Assembly: GCF_030296755.1 (NCBI RefSeq)
Contig: NZ_AP027741.1
Span: forward strand, 1,116,001-1,180,000
DNA from: Methylophaga marina
GTDB lineage: Bacteria; Pseudomonadota; Gammaproteobacteria; Nitrosococcales; Methylophagaceae
DNA length: 64,000 bases
Direction of reading: 5' to 3'
In this document: piece by piece, positions 9,382 through 18,389 of the stretch
Position numbering within the stretch: the first letter of the stretch is position 1
Layout of the letters: every line of letters starts with the position of its first letter
Program-made: the position numbers and the translations under genes
The notes under the pieces: generated by a model
Told to the model about the DNA's origin: nothing
What the model saw: only the letters and a program-made list of their open reading frames with translations
Databases searched by the model: none

Positions 9382-10877
9382 AACCGTTAAACTCGTTTTT
9401 TTCAGACTTATCCCTTCACAATATTCGTCTATTTACGGCATTCATTAGTCTGCTGTTTTCCGTATTGGCATTCTCCACCGATCAGCTGATTAATAGCGAT
9501 GGTGTTTTATACTTGAATATGGCAAAAGCTTATATAGAAGGTGGATTGGCTGCGACAGCAGCCATGTACGATTGGCCATTTTTTTCCATCTTAATTGCCG
9601 TTATTCATCAATTTACAGGTATCCAACTAGAATTGAGTGGGCAGATCATCAATAGCCTGCTTTTTGTGGTTTTTACTGATGCGCTAGTACTGATTGCTAA
9701 TAAATTATTAGCTAACCTAAGATACGTCTTTATTGCATCCTTAATCATTCTCTGTTTTTCTACACTTAATGACTACCGTAGTTATATTATTAGAGACATT
9801 GGCTATTGGGCTTTTATCTCAATTTCAATCTACCGAACCATTATTTTTTTAGAAAAGCCTAATTGGCAAAATGGTATTTACTGGCAATTATCCAGCCTAT
9901 TAGCCCTGTTATTCCGTGTTGAAGCTATTGTTATTATTCTGGCAACGCCTCTATTCATAGTGTTCCAACTAGGATTTAGAGATGGCTTAAAATCAGCTAT
10001 TAAACTCTGTTCATTATTCCTTCTTGGTGGCGTATTGGCTGCAGCCGTATTTACTCAACAACAAGGCATGAAAAGCTCCTTTGGCAAACTCCTCAGTGTG
10101 ACCGAATTTCTGGACCACTCAAGTATTACTGAGGTATTTCATGAGAAAGCGACTATTCTAGGTAAAGAGTTATTGAGTCAATATTCCGAACGCTACGGCG
10201 GGATGATTTTAGCTTCAGGCCTTGTATATATGTTACTAGCAAAAATCATTACGGGTTTATCGCCGCTAAACCTTATTTTTTTTACCATGGCTAAAGTGCA
10301 GCAAAAAACAGGCTCGTCGGAAAGTAATACTCGTCGCTTCCTGCTTTTCTTCATTGGCATCAACCTCATTATTCTGCTTACGTTCCTATTTAAACATTAC
10401 TTCATCAGTACCCGTTATGCAGTCATGCTAATTACTGCTGTGGTCCTGCTTATGCTACCTGCGATGTGTCGTCTGATTGATGATTACTGGCTAGCCAAAA
10501 ATAAATTTGCCCTTACAATCATCCCCTTCTTACTTCTTGCGAGTATCATTGATACCTTCACCACCAGTGTGACCAAAGGCTATATAAAAGAAACTGCGAT
10601 CTGGGCGAGCCAAAATTTGCCGGAAAACAGCCGGGTTCTCACCAACGATATTTTTATTGATTTTTATTTCCATGAAAATGAGCCTAAGGCGCGGTTAAAA
10701 CTCGATAGAACGCTTCAAACTAACAAGCAGTTTGATTATTTTATTGTTATCGAGAAGCCCTCTCACGCAGAAAGAAAAAAACAATATGCTAACTGGAATT
10801 TGATCCCTATTCATTACAGCGAGAATTCTCGAGCTGATAAGGCTGTGGTCTATAAGGTGTTAAATATTGACAACTAG
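9378..10877 (+). CDS. Polytopic membrane protein, probable GT-C type glycosyltransferase
   Basis: A 499-residue protein with roughly ten hydrophobic helices and a soluble C-terminal tail. The first periplasmic loop contains SDGVLYLNMAKAYIEGG, with an Asp in the position used by GT-C (ArnT/PMT-like) glycosyltransferases, and the C-terminal region ENSRVLTNDIFIDFYFHENEP resembles the periplasmic tail of that group. It probably transfers a sugar from a lipid-linked donor to LPS or another glycan, which is inference from fold and place. The start overlaps waaF by ATGA. Composition is visibly more AT-rich than the flanking genes. It holds several intact T7-T8 runs. Confidence 0.65.
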   Translation: MKPLNSFFSDLSLHNIRLFTAFISLLFSVLAFSTDQLINSDGVLYLNMAKAYIEGGLAATAAMYDWPFFSILIAVIHQFTGIQLELSGQIINSLLFVVFTDALVLIANKLLANLRYVFIASLIILCFSTLNDYRSYIIRDIGYWAFISISIYRTIIFLEKPNWQNGIYWQLSSLLALLFRVEAIVIILATPLFIVFQLGFRDGLKSAIKLCSLFLLGGVLAAAVFTQQQGMKSSFGKLLSVTEFLDHSSITEVFHEKATILGKELLSQYSERYGGMILASGLVYMLLAKIITGLSPLNLIFFTMAKVQQKTGSSESNTRRFLLFFIGINLIILLTFLFKHYFISTRYAVMLITAVVLLMLPAMCRLIDDYWLAKNKFALTIIPFLLLASIIDTFTTSVTKGYIKETAIWASQNLPENSRVLTNDIFIDFYFHENEPKARLKLDRTLQTNKQFDYFIVIEKPSHAERKKQYANWNLIPIHYSENSRADKAVVYKVLNIDN

Positions 10878-11985
10878 ACCACGTCACGTTCTGCAGTTAT
10901 GCCATAGCTACGATCCGCCTTTTGATGATTGCGCGCGACAATATGCATCATTATTTAAAGGCACTAGTTTCCTTGTTACAACGGTCTTCCTAACGGGAGC
11001 CCCCAGAGCTGACTTGTTAGAAAATACACTGTCTGACGAGGTCATTTTTCTTGAAAGCCCAAAGCATAAACTTAAAGGACTTAAGTTATCACTACTGAAA
11101 CGAGTGAAGAGAATATCTCAACAAAAACACTACGAACTTTGTATTGCACATAGGACAAAACCCACATATTTAGCCCTCATTGCCACACAACTTCCTGTAA
11201 TGAGTATTCATCACGCTTTTGGTGACTTTGACCGTTTAGGAAGAAGGCTTTTTACAGAATTCTTCTCATCTCGCTTATTACTCATAGGGGTATCCAAGGC
11301 TGTATCAGCCGATATAAAACAGCACTTACCCCGTTTTCCCGTAGATGGGATCGAAACTTTATATAACAGAGTGGATATAGAACACTCAAAAAATGAGCTC
11401 TTGAGTAAAGCTAAAGCCAGAGAAATGCTAGATATTCCTGATGAATCTTATGTTATCGGTAATGTAGGCAGATTACATCCTGATAAAGACCAAGAGACAC
11501 TGATTCGGGCATTTGCCAAAGCAAAGCATGCGCTCCCTGAGAATACTTTGTTAATTATTATTGGCAAGGGCAAGCTTCAACAAAAACTTCATGATCTTGC
11601 TCAATCACTGAATGTAGAAGACAACATCAAATTTATTGGCTACATCAAAGATGCGAAGCGTTACTTTACAGCCTTCGATATTTTTGTCTTGACCTCTGAT
11701 AGTGAGCCTTTTGGTATGGTTGTGCTGGAAGCTATGATCGCGAATCTACCTATAATTTGTAGTGATTGTGGAGGAGCAAAAGAAATTGTAGAAAACACAG
11801 GGCTATTATTTCCTTTTGCATCTTCTGAAAAGTTAGCAGAGTTACTGGTTCATTCAGCCAATAACAGAGAGTCAACATATAGTCATGATGCTTCGCTTAT
11901 GAAACTACATACTTACTTTTCTGATGAAGCTGGGAGGAGAGCATTTTGGAAATTAGAGCAAATAAAGAAAATTCTCTCACCTTAA
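10867..11985 (+). CDS. GT4-family glycosyltransferase
   Basis: A 372-residue GT-B enzyme. The C-terminal domain is clear: VIGNVGRLHPDKDQETLIRAF with the donor-binding Lys, KFIGYIKDAKRYF, and the EX7E signature in SEPFGMVVLEAMIANLPII. The N-terminal acceptor domain begins RHVLQLCHSYDPPFDDCARQ. The start chosen is TTG at 10867, overlapping the upstream gene by 11 bases; no better ATG lies nearby. The acceptor is probably the LPS core. Composition is AT-rich like its upstream neighbour, compatible with acquisition of the surface-sugar genes by transfer. Confidence 0.85.
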   Translation: MTTRPRHVLQLCHSYDPPFDDCARQYASLFKGTSFLVTTVFLTGAPRADLLENTLSDEVIFLESPKHKLKGLKLSLLKRVKRISQQKHYELCIAHRTKPTYLALIATQLPVMSIHHAFGDFDRLGRRLFTEFFSSRLLLIGVSKAVSADIKQHLPRFPVDGIETLYNRVDIEHSKNELLSKAKAREMLDIPDESYVIGNVGRLHPDKDQETLIRAFAKAKHALPENTLLIIIGKGKLQQKLHDLAQSLNVEDNIKFIGYIKDAKRYFTAFDIFVLTSDSEPFGMVVLEAMIANLPIICSDCGGAKEIVENTGLLFPFASSEKLAELLVHSANNRESTYSHDASLMKLHTYFSDEAGRRAFWKLEQIKKILSP

Positions 11986-12072
11986 CTGATCTGTTTTTGC
12001 CAATTAATCAGTATTTAAGAATAATGCATTACTTTACATAGCAAATATATTCAATAATCAGGTCGTATAAAA

Positions 12073-12795
12073 ATGGCAGACATAAAACACAAAAACAAAT
12101 ATGACTTTGACACGATATGGCAACTGGATACAGATTGGTTCGAGCCCCCAAACCACAGACGCGGTGGCTGGAGTGGTGTGGTTAAATATGTACTTGAAAC
12201 AACACATGGTGCTATTGATGTGTTTATCAAACGTCAGGAAAATCATCGCACAAAAACATGGTGTCATCCTTTAAAAGGCATTCATACCTTTCAAAAAGAA
12301 TATAACAATATTCTTAAACTTACGGCTAAGCATATTCCTACACTTGAACCTGTCTATTTTTCATGTGACCAGTCAAGGGCGATACTGGTTACAAAAGAGC
12401 TTCGAGATTATCAATCACTCGAAAACATTTCTCCCTCAAGCTTATCAAATGTGTCACGTAAACAATTACTGAAAGCTGTAGCTCATGTATTGGTGAATAT
12501 GCACCAAGCACATTTTCAACATAATTCACTTTATCCCAAACACATTTTTGCTAAGCCAGTATCTGATGGCTGGAAGATAAAAATCATCGATCTGGAGAAA
12601 ATGAAACGTACATTGTTGGTCAGACAATCGATGCTGAGAGATCTGGGCACACTAGACCGTCATGCTAATGAATATTGGTCAATGAAAGACCGCGTTTTCT
12701 TTTTACAACAGTATTTCAATGAGCAACCATTGTCTAAAAAGACTAAACAACTTTTACATAAAATTGCTAAGCCCAAAAAAGCAAAACGTCATTAG
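12073..12795 (+). CDS. InaA/WaaP-like lipopolysaccharide kinase family protein
   Basis: A 240-residue protein of the Kdo/WaaP kinase fold. It opens FDTIWQLDTDWFEPPNHRRGGWSGV, a Gly-rich nucleotide loop; DVFIKRQENH provides the likely ATP-binding Lys; LVTKELRDYQSL resembles the hinge; and HNSLYPKHIF followed by IIDLEKMK replaces the usual HRD and DFG segments. The classical catalytic Asp of HRD is absent (HNS), so the catalytic base may be displaced or the protein may bind without phosphorylating. It sits 87 bases after the GT4 gene and before the carbamoyltransferase. Confidence 0.75.
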   Translation: MADIKHKNKYDFDTIWQLDTDWFEPPNHRRGGWSGVVKYVLETTHGAIDVFIKRQENHRTKTWCHPLKGIHTFQKEYNNILKLTAKHIPTLEPVYFSCDQSRAILVTKELRDYQSLENISPSSLSNVSRKQLLKAVAHVLVNMHQAHFQHNSLYPKHIFAKPVSDGWKIKIIDLEKMKRTLLVRQSMLRDLGTLDRHANEYWSMKDRVFFLQQYFNEQPLSKKTKQLLHKIAKPKKAKRH

Positions 12796-12859
12796 TCGTG
12801 TTGACCGACTGCATGCGATATACTTACGCACTGTTTAACTCAAAGACATATATCACATC

Positions 12860-14581
12860 ATGATCGTTTTAGGTTTGTCTGGCGCGGTAAATCACGACGC
12901 CTCTGCTGCTTTATATATTGATGGAAAGCTTGTAGCTGCTGCTGAAGAGGAGCGTTTTCTGCGTGACAAGCACGCCAAAGGGAAAATGCCTTATGAGGCC
13001 ACTAAATTCTGTTTAGAACAGGCTGGTATTCGTCCCGATCAGATTGATATTGTGGCTTTCCCTTACGCTGAGATTGGCCTGAAATCACCCGCACGCTGGC
13101 ACTATGCAAAGCGCCATTGGTATGCCCCTGACCGCGCACTTACCGCTTTATTCAGCGGTAACCGTCGATATTGGCGGAATCACCGAAATGTAATGAAGTT
13201 ATTAGATGATCTAGGTATCGGAGCGAAACGCGTTAAATTTGTCCCAGTTGAACATCATCTAGCGCATGCCAGTAGTGCCTACCATTTGAGTGGTTTTAAA
13301 GAAAAAACAGCCATTATCGGTATTGATGGTAAAGGCGAATATGCCACTACTTTTTTTGGTTATGGCGAAAATGGCAAGATTCATAAGATCAAAGAATTCT
13401 ATGATCCGGATTCACTTGGTGGTGTCTATGGTGCATTAACAGAATATCTTGGCTTTGAAATGCTGGATGGCGAATTCAAAGTAATGGGTATGGCCCCTTA
13501 CGGTGATCCGAAGCGTTTCGACTTCTCACGTTTAATTGACTACAAAAACGGTGACTTCAAGGTCAATACCAAACTGGTCAATGTCGTAGGCACTCGCCGT
13601 TACAAGAAGAATGGCAAAGGCTACTTTTTCAGCCCTGAGTTAATCGAATGGTTAGGCCCAATGCGAGAAGGCGATGAAAAAGACGAGCCTTACATCGATT
13701 ACGCAGCAAGCATTCAAGACCTGTTAGAGAAAACAGCTTTAAAACTAATTGATTTTTATCTGGGTGACATTATTAAAGAGACTGGCAAAATCGCTTATGC
13801 TGGTGGTGTGGCTCTCAATGTGAAACTCAACCAGCGTATTATTGCCATGCCTGGTGTCAAAGAACTGTTTGTACAACCGGCGGCAAGCGATGCGGGTACC
13901 GCCATTGGTGCGGCCAGTTATGCTTCACAATTAGCCGGTGTACCCGTAGAAAAAATGGAGCATGTCTACTTAGGCCCAGCCTATACCACTGAACAATGTA
14001 TTGAGGCCTGTGAGCAATACGAACAGCCAGTTAAATGGGAGCGAATGAACAATGTCACCGCCGAAACAGCTAAAATTCTAGCTGATGGTAATCCAGTTTC
14101 CTGGTTCCAGGGGCATATGGAGTTTGGACCTCGCGCTTTAGGTAATCGAAGTATTCTGGGTTCACCGAGTCATTCAGGCGTAGCTGACAGAATTAATGCC
14201 CAGATTAAATATCGTGAACGTTGGCGCCCCTTCTGTCCTAGTATGCTGGATACAGTTGCACCAGAAATATTACAGACAGATCATCCTAGCCCGTATATGA
14301 CATTTACATTTGATGTGGCTGAAAGTTGGAAGTCGCGTATTCCTGAAGTCGTGCATGAAGATGGTACGGCTCGGGCTCAAATTGTCACTCAAGCAACCAA
14401 TCCTCGTTACTACTCACTGCTGCAGGAAATGGAGAAACTCACGGGCAATGGTGTGGTTTTAAATACCTCGCTGAATCGCCGCGGAGAGCCAATGGTATGT
14501 AGCCCAACTGATGCATTAAATATGTTTTTCGGTTCTGATCTACAGTATTTAGTGATGGAAGATATACTCATCACAAAGTAG
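12860..14581 (+). CDS. NodU/CmcH-type O-carbamoyltransferase
   Basis: Transfers a carbamoyl group from carbamoyl phosphate, through a carbamoyl-adenylate, to a hydroxyl of a sugar or antibiotic. The 573-residue length fits the family. The N-terminal Kae1-like domain has LGLSGAVNHDASAALYIDG and EEERFLRDKH, the metal-binding HHLAHASSAY and IDGKGEYATT; the C-terminal YrdC-like domain has WFQGHMEFGPRALGNRSIL and NARYR-like residues followed by RPFCPS. The target is probably a heptose or other LPS core sugar given the surrounding genes. It ends six bases before the convergent glycosyltransferase. Confidence 0.92.
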   Translation: MIVLGLSGAVNHDASAALYIDGKLVAAAEEERFLRDKHAKGKMPYEATKFCLEQAGIRPDQIDIVAFPYAEIGLKSPARWHYAKRHWYAPDRALTALFSGNRRYWRNHRNVMKLLDDLGIGAKRVKFVPVEHHLAHASSAYHLSGFKEKTAIIGIDGKGEYATTFFGYGENGKIHKIKEFYDPDSLGGVYGALTEYLGFEMLDGEFKVMGMAPYGDPKRFDFSRLIDYKNGDFKVNTKLVNVVGTRRYKKNGKGYFFSPELIEWLGPMREGDEKDEPYIDYAASIQDLLEKTALKLIDFYLGDIIKETGKIAYAGGVALNVKLNQRIIAMPGVKELFVQPAASDAGTAIGAASYASQLAGVPVEKMEHVYLGPAYTTEQCIEACEQYEQPVKWERMNNVTAETAKILADGNPVSWFQGHMEFGPRALGNRSILGSPSHSGVADRINAQIKYRERWRPFCPSMLDTVAPEILQTDHPSPYMTFTFDVAESWKSRIPEVVHEDGTARAQIVTQATNPRYYSLLQEMEKLTGNGVVLNTSLNRRGEPMVCSPTDALNMFFGSDLQYLVMEDILITK

Positions 14582-14587
14582 ATTGAT

Positions 14588-15616
14588 TTAATCCGTATAG
14601 CTCAGCATATACTCAACACGTTTTTTCCAGGTGTAGTGTTGGCTTATTTTCTGCTGTCCCCGTTTAGCTATAGCTAAACGGGCATCATCATTACTCAAAT
14701 AATAAAGCACTTTTTCTACCAGCTCTTTTGAGCCCTTAAACGTCTCAATTTCCAAACCAATCTCGAATAAATCTGCCACTTCATCACAATAATCTGTTAA
14801 GACAAAACACCCTGCCGCCATTGCCTCAAAGATTCTTAAATTAACACCAGTTTCAGCTGCATAGAATGGTCCTCGAGTGATATTCAATACAATCTTAGAA
14901 CTGACAAGATGCTGATAAAGTTCTTGTCCCCATAACGGTTTGTCATCAACTTTCTGTTGTAAAGCAGGTGACATTATTGATTGATTTCTTTTCCATCGAT
15001 TTCCCTTGATAGAAACATAATCAGCAATATGTTCCAGCATAAAACAACGTCTCAGATCAGCGCTACCTACAAATAAAACGTCATGCTGATACTTAGCTGG
15101 CTCAGCTTCAACCAGATTAGCCCCAAAAGGTGAAAATATCGTATTAATATTTTTTCGATTGAAAAACTCTGTCACTACTTTTGAAAATGAAAATACGCGA
15201 TCATAAACACGGACTTCATTCTCAATAAAATAGATAAACTCTCTACGCTTTGAATATAGATTGCAGCTATCAGTATCGTATAAATAGAGTTTTATACCTT
15301 TAGTTTTAGCTAAATCTGCGAGGTGGTTGGGTTTAATAAAGCGATATAAAAAACCTATAACAAAAATACTGTCAGGTTTAATTTCCTCAATTAATGATAA
15401 CAACGACTCAAAACGTTTCTTGGGTAAGTAATAAAAACTATTTTTCTCAGATAGTTTTCGTTGTACTTTTGTGAAAGCTGAGCGAGGCTTATATAAGCTG
15501 ATATTCTCCAACTTAGCTAAATCATAATATTCTGAGTTGTCTATACAAGCATGAATATCTCGACCGAGAGTGGCACCACCAATTCCATCCAGAATTAAAA
15601 TTTTCTTGTCCGTCAC
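14588..15616 (-). CDS. CgeB-like glycosyltransferase
   Basis: About 342 residues with a GT-B layout. The first half is Rossmann-like (ILILDGIGGATLGRD); the C-terminal half has DVLFVGSADLRRCFML and the pattern LNITRGPFYAAETGVNLRIFEAMAAGCFVLTDYCDE, where the E-x-G-x-N-x-R-x-F-E segment is typical of CgeB and related GT1 proteins. GTG at 15616 is preferred over the TTG at 15619 because AAGGA lies about nine bases upstream of it. It is the last gene of the minus-strand LPS operon and is convergent with the carbamoyltransferase. Donor and acceptor sugars are unknown. Confidence 0.8.
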   Translation of the reverse strand: MTDKKILILDGIGGATLGRDIHACIDNSEYYDLAKLENISLYKPRSAFTKVQRKLSEKNSFYYLPKKRFESLLSLIEEIKPDSIFVIGFLYRFIKPNHLADLAKTKGIKLYLYDTDSCNLYSKRREFIYFIENEVRVYDRVFSFSKVVTEFFNRKNINTIFSPFGANLVEAEPAKYQHDVLFVGSADLRRCFMLEHIADYVSIKGNRWKRNQSIMSPALQQKVDDKPLWGQELYQHLVSSKIVLNITRGPFYAAETGVNLRIFEAMAAGCFVLTDYCDEVADLFEIGLEIETFKGSKELVEKVLYYLSNDDARLAIAKRGQQKISQHYTWKKRVEYMLSYTD

Positions 15617-15628
15617 CAACCAATGTCC

Positions 15629-16234
15629 TTATATTGCTTTTATAATTTTCTGTATGCTGGGTTGGTTAATAAATTGCTTTGATAACAGGCGTTGAAACTT
15701 TTCCCATTTCCGTTCAATCTTTCTTTTGCCGAAAAGCCGAACATAACTGCTAATCGGAATAATATCCGAGTTACCGATATTATCGATAATCAAACACCTC
15801 ATGCCATCATTCCGCTGCTGCAAAACCATATTTTTCGGTTTGAGTGTCATGGTAATAATGTTCTGTTCTAACAGGTCCTGTTTCAATCGGATTAGAGCCT
15901 GACTGATGGGTTCGACTAATGCAGAAGTCGATGCCAGATTATCCAGATAAAACTCTAATGTTTTTGAAACCTGACCATCCTCGTCACGAATCAAATCAAA
16001 CACCGCACCAGATCCCATATTGGTGTCTTCATTACCATAGAACTTTGGCAAACTTAGCCAGTCGATATTTCGCTGTTGTAAAAATCGATAATAGGCCTGT
16101 TCACGACGTGTTTCTTCCTCACCACGTAAAACGACCACTTTGACGCATTTTGATGAATCATCAGGGTGCACATGTACTTCTCTGTGCAAGCCTTTACCGA
16201 CTAGAGTCGTGTTGGATAACTCAAGCATTACCAT
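15629..16234 (-). CDS. YrbL-like protein kinase-fold protein
   Basis: A roughly 201-residue protein resembling the PhoP-network protein YrbL. It begins with [19 protein letters not shown], then CVKVVVLRG for the nucleotide-binding Lys, [10 protein letters not shown], and [26 protein letters not shown] as the catalytic region. The usual HRD is replaced by TLK, so activity is uncertain. Starts at ATG 16234 or ATG 16228 are both plausible; either lies within the end of galE (stop 16221), so the gene is translationally coupled. The longer upstream frame to 16312 overlaps galE coding and is not favoured. E. coli YrbL is PhoP and BasR regulated; nothing here shows whether that holds. Confidence 0.72.
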   Translation of the reverse strand: MVMLELSNTTLVGKGLHREVHVHPDDSSKCVKVVVLRGEEETRREQAYYRFLQQRNIDWLSLPKFYGNEDTNMGSGAVFDLIRDEDGQVSKTLEFYLDNLASTSALVEPISQALIRLKQDLLEQNIITMTLKPKNMVLQQRNDGMRCLIIDNIGNSDIIPISSYVRLFGKRKIERKWEKFQRLLSKQFINQPSIQKIIKAI

Positions 16235-17253
16235 ACCCGTTAGGATTTTGACTCTGCCAACGCCACGCATCGGTGACCATATCTTCAAGTGATTTTTCAG
16301 CAGTCCATCCAAGTAGAGATTTGGCTAATGTCGGATCCGCATAATTAGTGGCGACATCACCTGCCCGTCGTTCAACAATTTGATACTTCACTTGTTTATT
16401 TGAGGCTTGCTCAAAAGCTGCAATCACTTCAAGTACGCTGTAACCTTGTCCTGTGCCAAGATTGACGGCTTTACAACATGGCGCGGTTGCTTCTGATTCC
16501 AGCCAGTTAAGTGCTTCAAGATGCCCTCGAGCTAAATCCATCACATGAATGTAATCACGCACCCCTGTACCATCTATTGTGTCATAGTCACCGCCAAACA
16601 CAGACAGGCACTCTCGTTTACCAATCGCAGTTTGTGTCACATAGGGCATTAAATTGTTAGGAATGGCACTGGGGTCTTCACCGATTAGGCCCGACTCATG
16701 CGCCCCTGCCGGATTAAAGTAGCGTAGCAATACAACATAATGTGTCTGGCGTCGCCTTGACCATATCCGCCAGAACTTCTTCTATCATCAATTTGGTTCG
16801 CCCATAAGGATTGGTCGCTGATGTTGGAAATGTTTCATTAACAGGCATGGAAGCCGGATCACCATAGACCGTGGCTGAAGAACTAAACACAAAATTCTTC
16901 ACGGAGAACTGTTGCATTACTTCTAGTAAGACGAAAGTAGCATCAAGATTATTCTGGTAATACATCAAAGGAAATGCGCATGACTCCCCCACTGATTTCA
17001 GGCCAGCCAAATGAATAACAGCGTCAATAGGATGCGTATTAAAAATACCTTGTAGGGCAGTTTTATCACGACAGTCGGATTTATAAAAAGCCAATTTTTT
17101 TCCGGTGATCTGACTGACACGATCTAACGCAATAGATGAACTATTACTGAGGTTATCCACCACCACGACCTCAAAACCGGCTTCTAATAACACCACACAA
17201 ATATGTGAACCAATATAACCCGCGCCACCGGTGACCAATACTGTTTTTGTCAT
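16221..17253 (-). CDS. galE: UDP-glucose 4-epimerase GalE (frameshifted by one extra base)
   Basis: NAD-dependent epimerase converting UDP-glucose and UDP-galactose for sugar-chain synthesis. It has [19 protein letters not shown], the [11 protein letters not shown] serine region, YGRTK with the catalytic Tyr and Lys, then [32 protein letters not shown] and a C-terminal region near residue 340. The gene is split between 16731 and 16740 (plus-strand coordinates): removing one base gives [12 protein letters not shown], which matches E. coli GalE in length there. Unlike the other frameshifts in this window, this is a net insertion and is not in a homopolymer. It overlaps waaG by TAATG and the YrbL-like gene by several bases. 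Confidence 0.92.
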
Positions 17254-18389
17254 TACGTTTCCCTTTTTTGTTTTGCCAGTGATGTAATCACTGTGGCAGC
17301 CTGCTGCGGCATACTATACAAATCCTCGGTCGCGGCATAGTGAAGCGCCTGCTGCGACCAGTACAGTAACTTGTCTTTATCCAACATTTCCGCTAAATCT
17401 AAAGCCGTTTTTTCTGCATTCTCGGCATCGCTAATAACCCGTCCCGCATCTGCCTTAGTCACATGTTTGGTGTAACCGCACACATCAGAGACTAAGCTTG
17501 GTAACCCTGCCACCATAGCTTCCAGAATCACCGTACCTGTATTTTCTTTTCTTGCTGGGTGAATTAACAGATCGGCCGCCAGCAAAAATCGGGGAATGTC
17601 GGAACGTCCCCCAAGAAATGTCACTTGCTGAGCAATAGAGGCTTGCTGTGCTTGGCGTTGTAGATAACGGTTATCACCGTCACCAATTATCATTAGTTTG
17701 GTTTTATTCTTGAGCTTATCAGGTAATCTGGCCAACGCAGCAATAGCCCTATCAACCCCTTTGGTTTTGAAACCAGTCCCCACCATCAGTACTAACCATT
17801 CATCTTGAGGAATATTAAATTCAGCACGGACTTGCTGACGAATGTGTTCAGCATTGGCAGGACGCTGCCTGTCACGGTCAATACCTGGCGGTAAGCTGAT
17901 TAAACGATTTTGAGGTGTCTGATAATGTTGTTCGAACAGGGCTTGCTGCACATCAGAAATCATCATTGACACGGTATTCGACTGCTTGCCAAAAACGGCT
18001 TCTTCACAAGCTTTATAAAATTTTACACGTCCGGAAAACTGTAAAAGCGCATACAGAGGATGTGACTGAATACGATCGATATAACAAGGGTCTGCCGCGT
18101 AATAAACATCCAGCCCCGGCATTTTATTAAATCCAATGACCAGGTCATAATTTTGCTGATGTAATTGTGGCAAAAGCTGATCAATATAGGATTGTAACTT
18201 GGCGTGGTTGCTCCAGCCCTTGGTTTCAATAATATGCACATTAAACTGCTCAGGGACGTCCCCTTGCCATTCCATCACATATACGTCGACCGTATCATCA
18301 GCTTGCAGGCAGCATTGCATGATATTCATAAAATCACGAGCAAGTCCGCCAAAAGGGAAAAACTTATATAAACAGACCGCGTATTTCAT
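17253..18389 (-). CDS. waaG: WaaG-type LPS core glucosyltransferase
   Basis: GT4 enzyme that adds the first outer-core glucose to heptose II. The 378-residue protein opens MKYAVCLYKFFPFGGLARDF, the typical WaaG N-terminus; has FNKMPGLDVYYAADPCY in the acceptor domain; LMVGTGFKTKGVDRAI for the donor site; and HPARKENTGTVILEAMVAGLP, the EX7E-type signature. Its ATG overlaps the stop of the tandem-kinase gene by ATGA, and its stop overlaps the galE start (TAATG). UDP-glucose supply and epimerisation by GalE next door fit the role. Confidence 0.9.
   Translation of the reverse strand: MKYAVCLYKFFPFGGLARDFMNIMQCCLQADDTVDVYVMEWQGDVPEQFNVHIIETKGWSNHAKLQSYIDQLLPQLHQQNYDLVIGFNKMPGLDVYYAADPCYIDRIQSHPLYALLQFSGRVKFYKACEEAVFGKQSNTVSMMISDVQQALFEQHYQTPQNRLISLPPGIDRDRQRPANAEHIRQQVRAEFNIPQDEWLVLMVGTGFKTKGVDRAIAALARLPDKLKNKTKLMIIGDGDNRYLQRQAQQASIAQQVTFLGGRSDIPRFLLAADLLIHPARKENTGTVILEAMVAGLPSLVSDVCGYTKHVTKADAGRVISDAENAEKTALDLAEMLDKDKLLYWSQQALHYAATEDLYSMPQQAATVITSLAKQKRET

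Noticed and set aside
12860-14581. tRNA threonylcarbamoylation protein (TsaD/TsaC-like)
   Set aside because: The Kae1-like and YrdC-like domains are fused in one 573-residue protein, which is the NodU/CmcH carbamoyltransferase layout.
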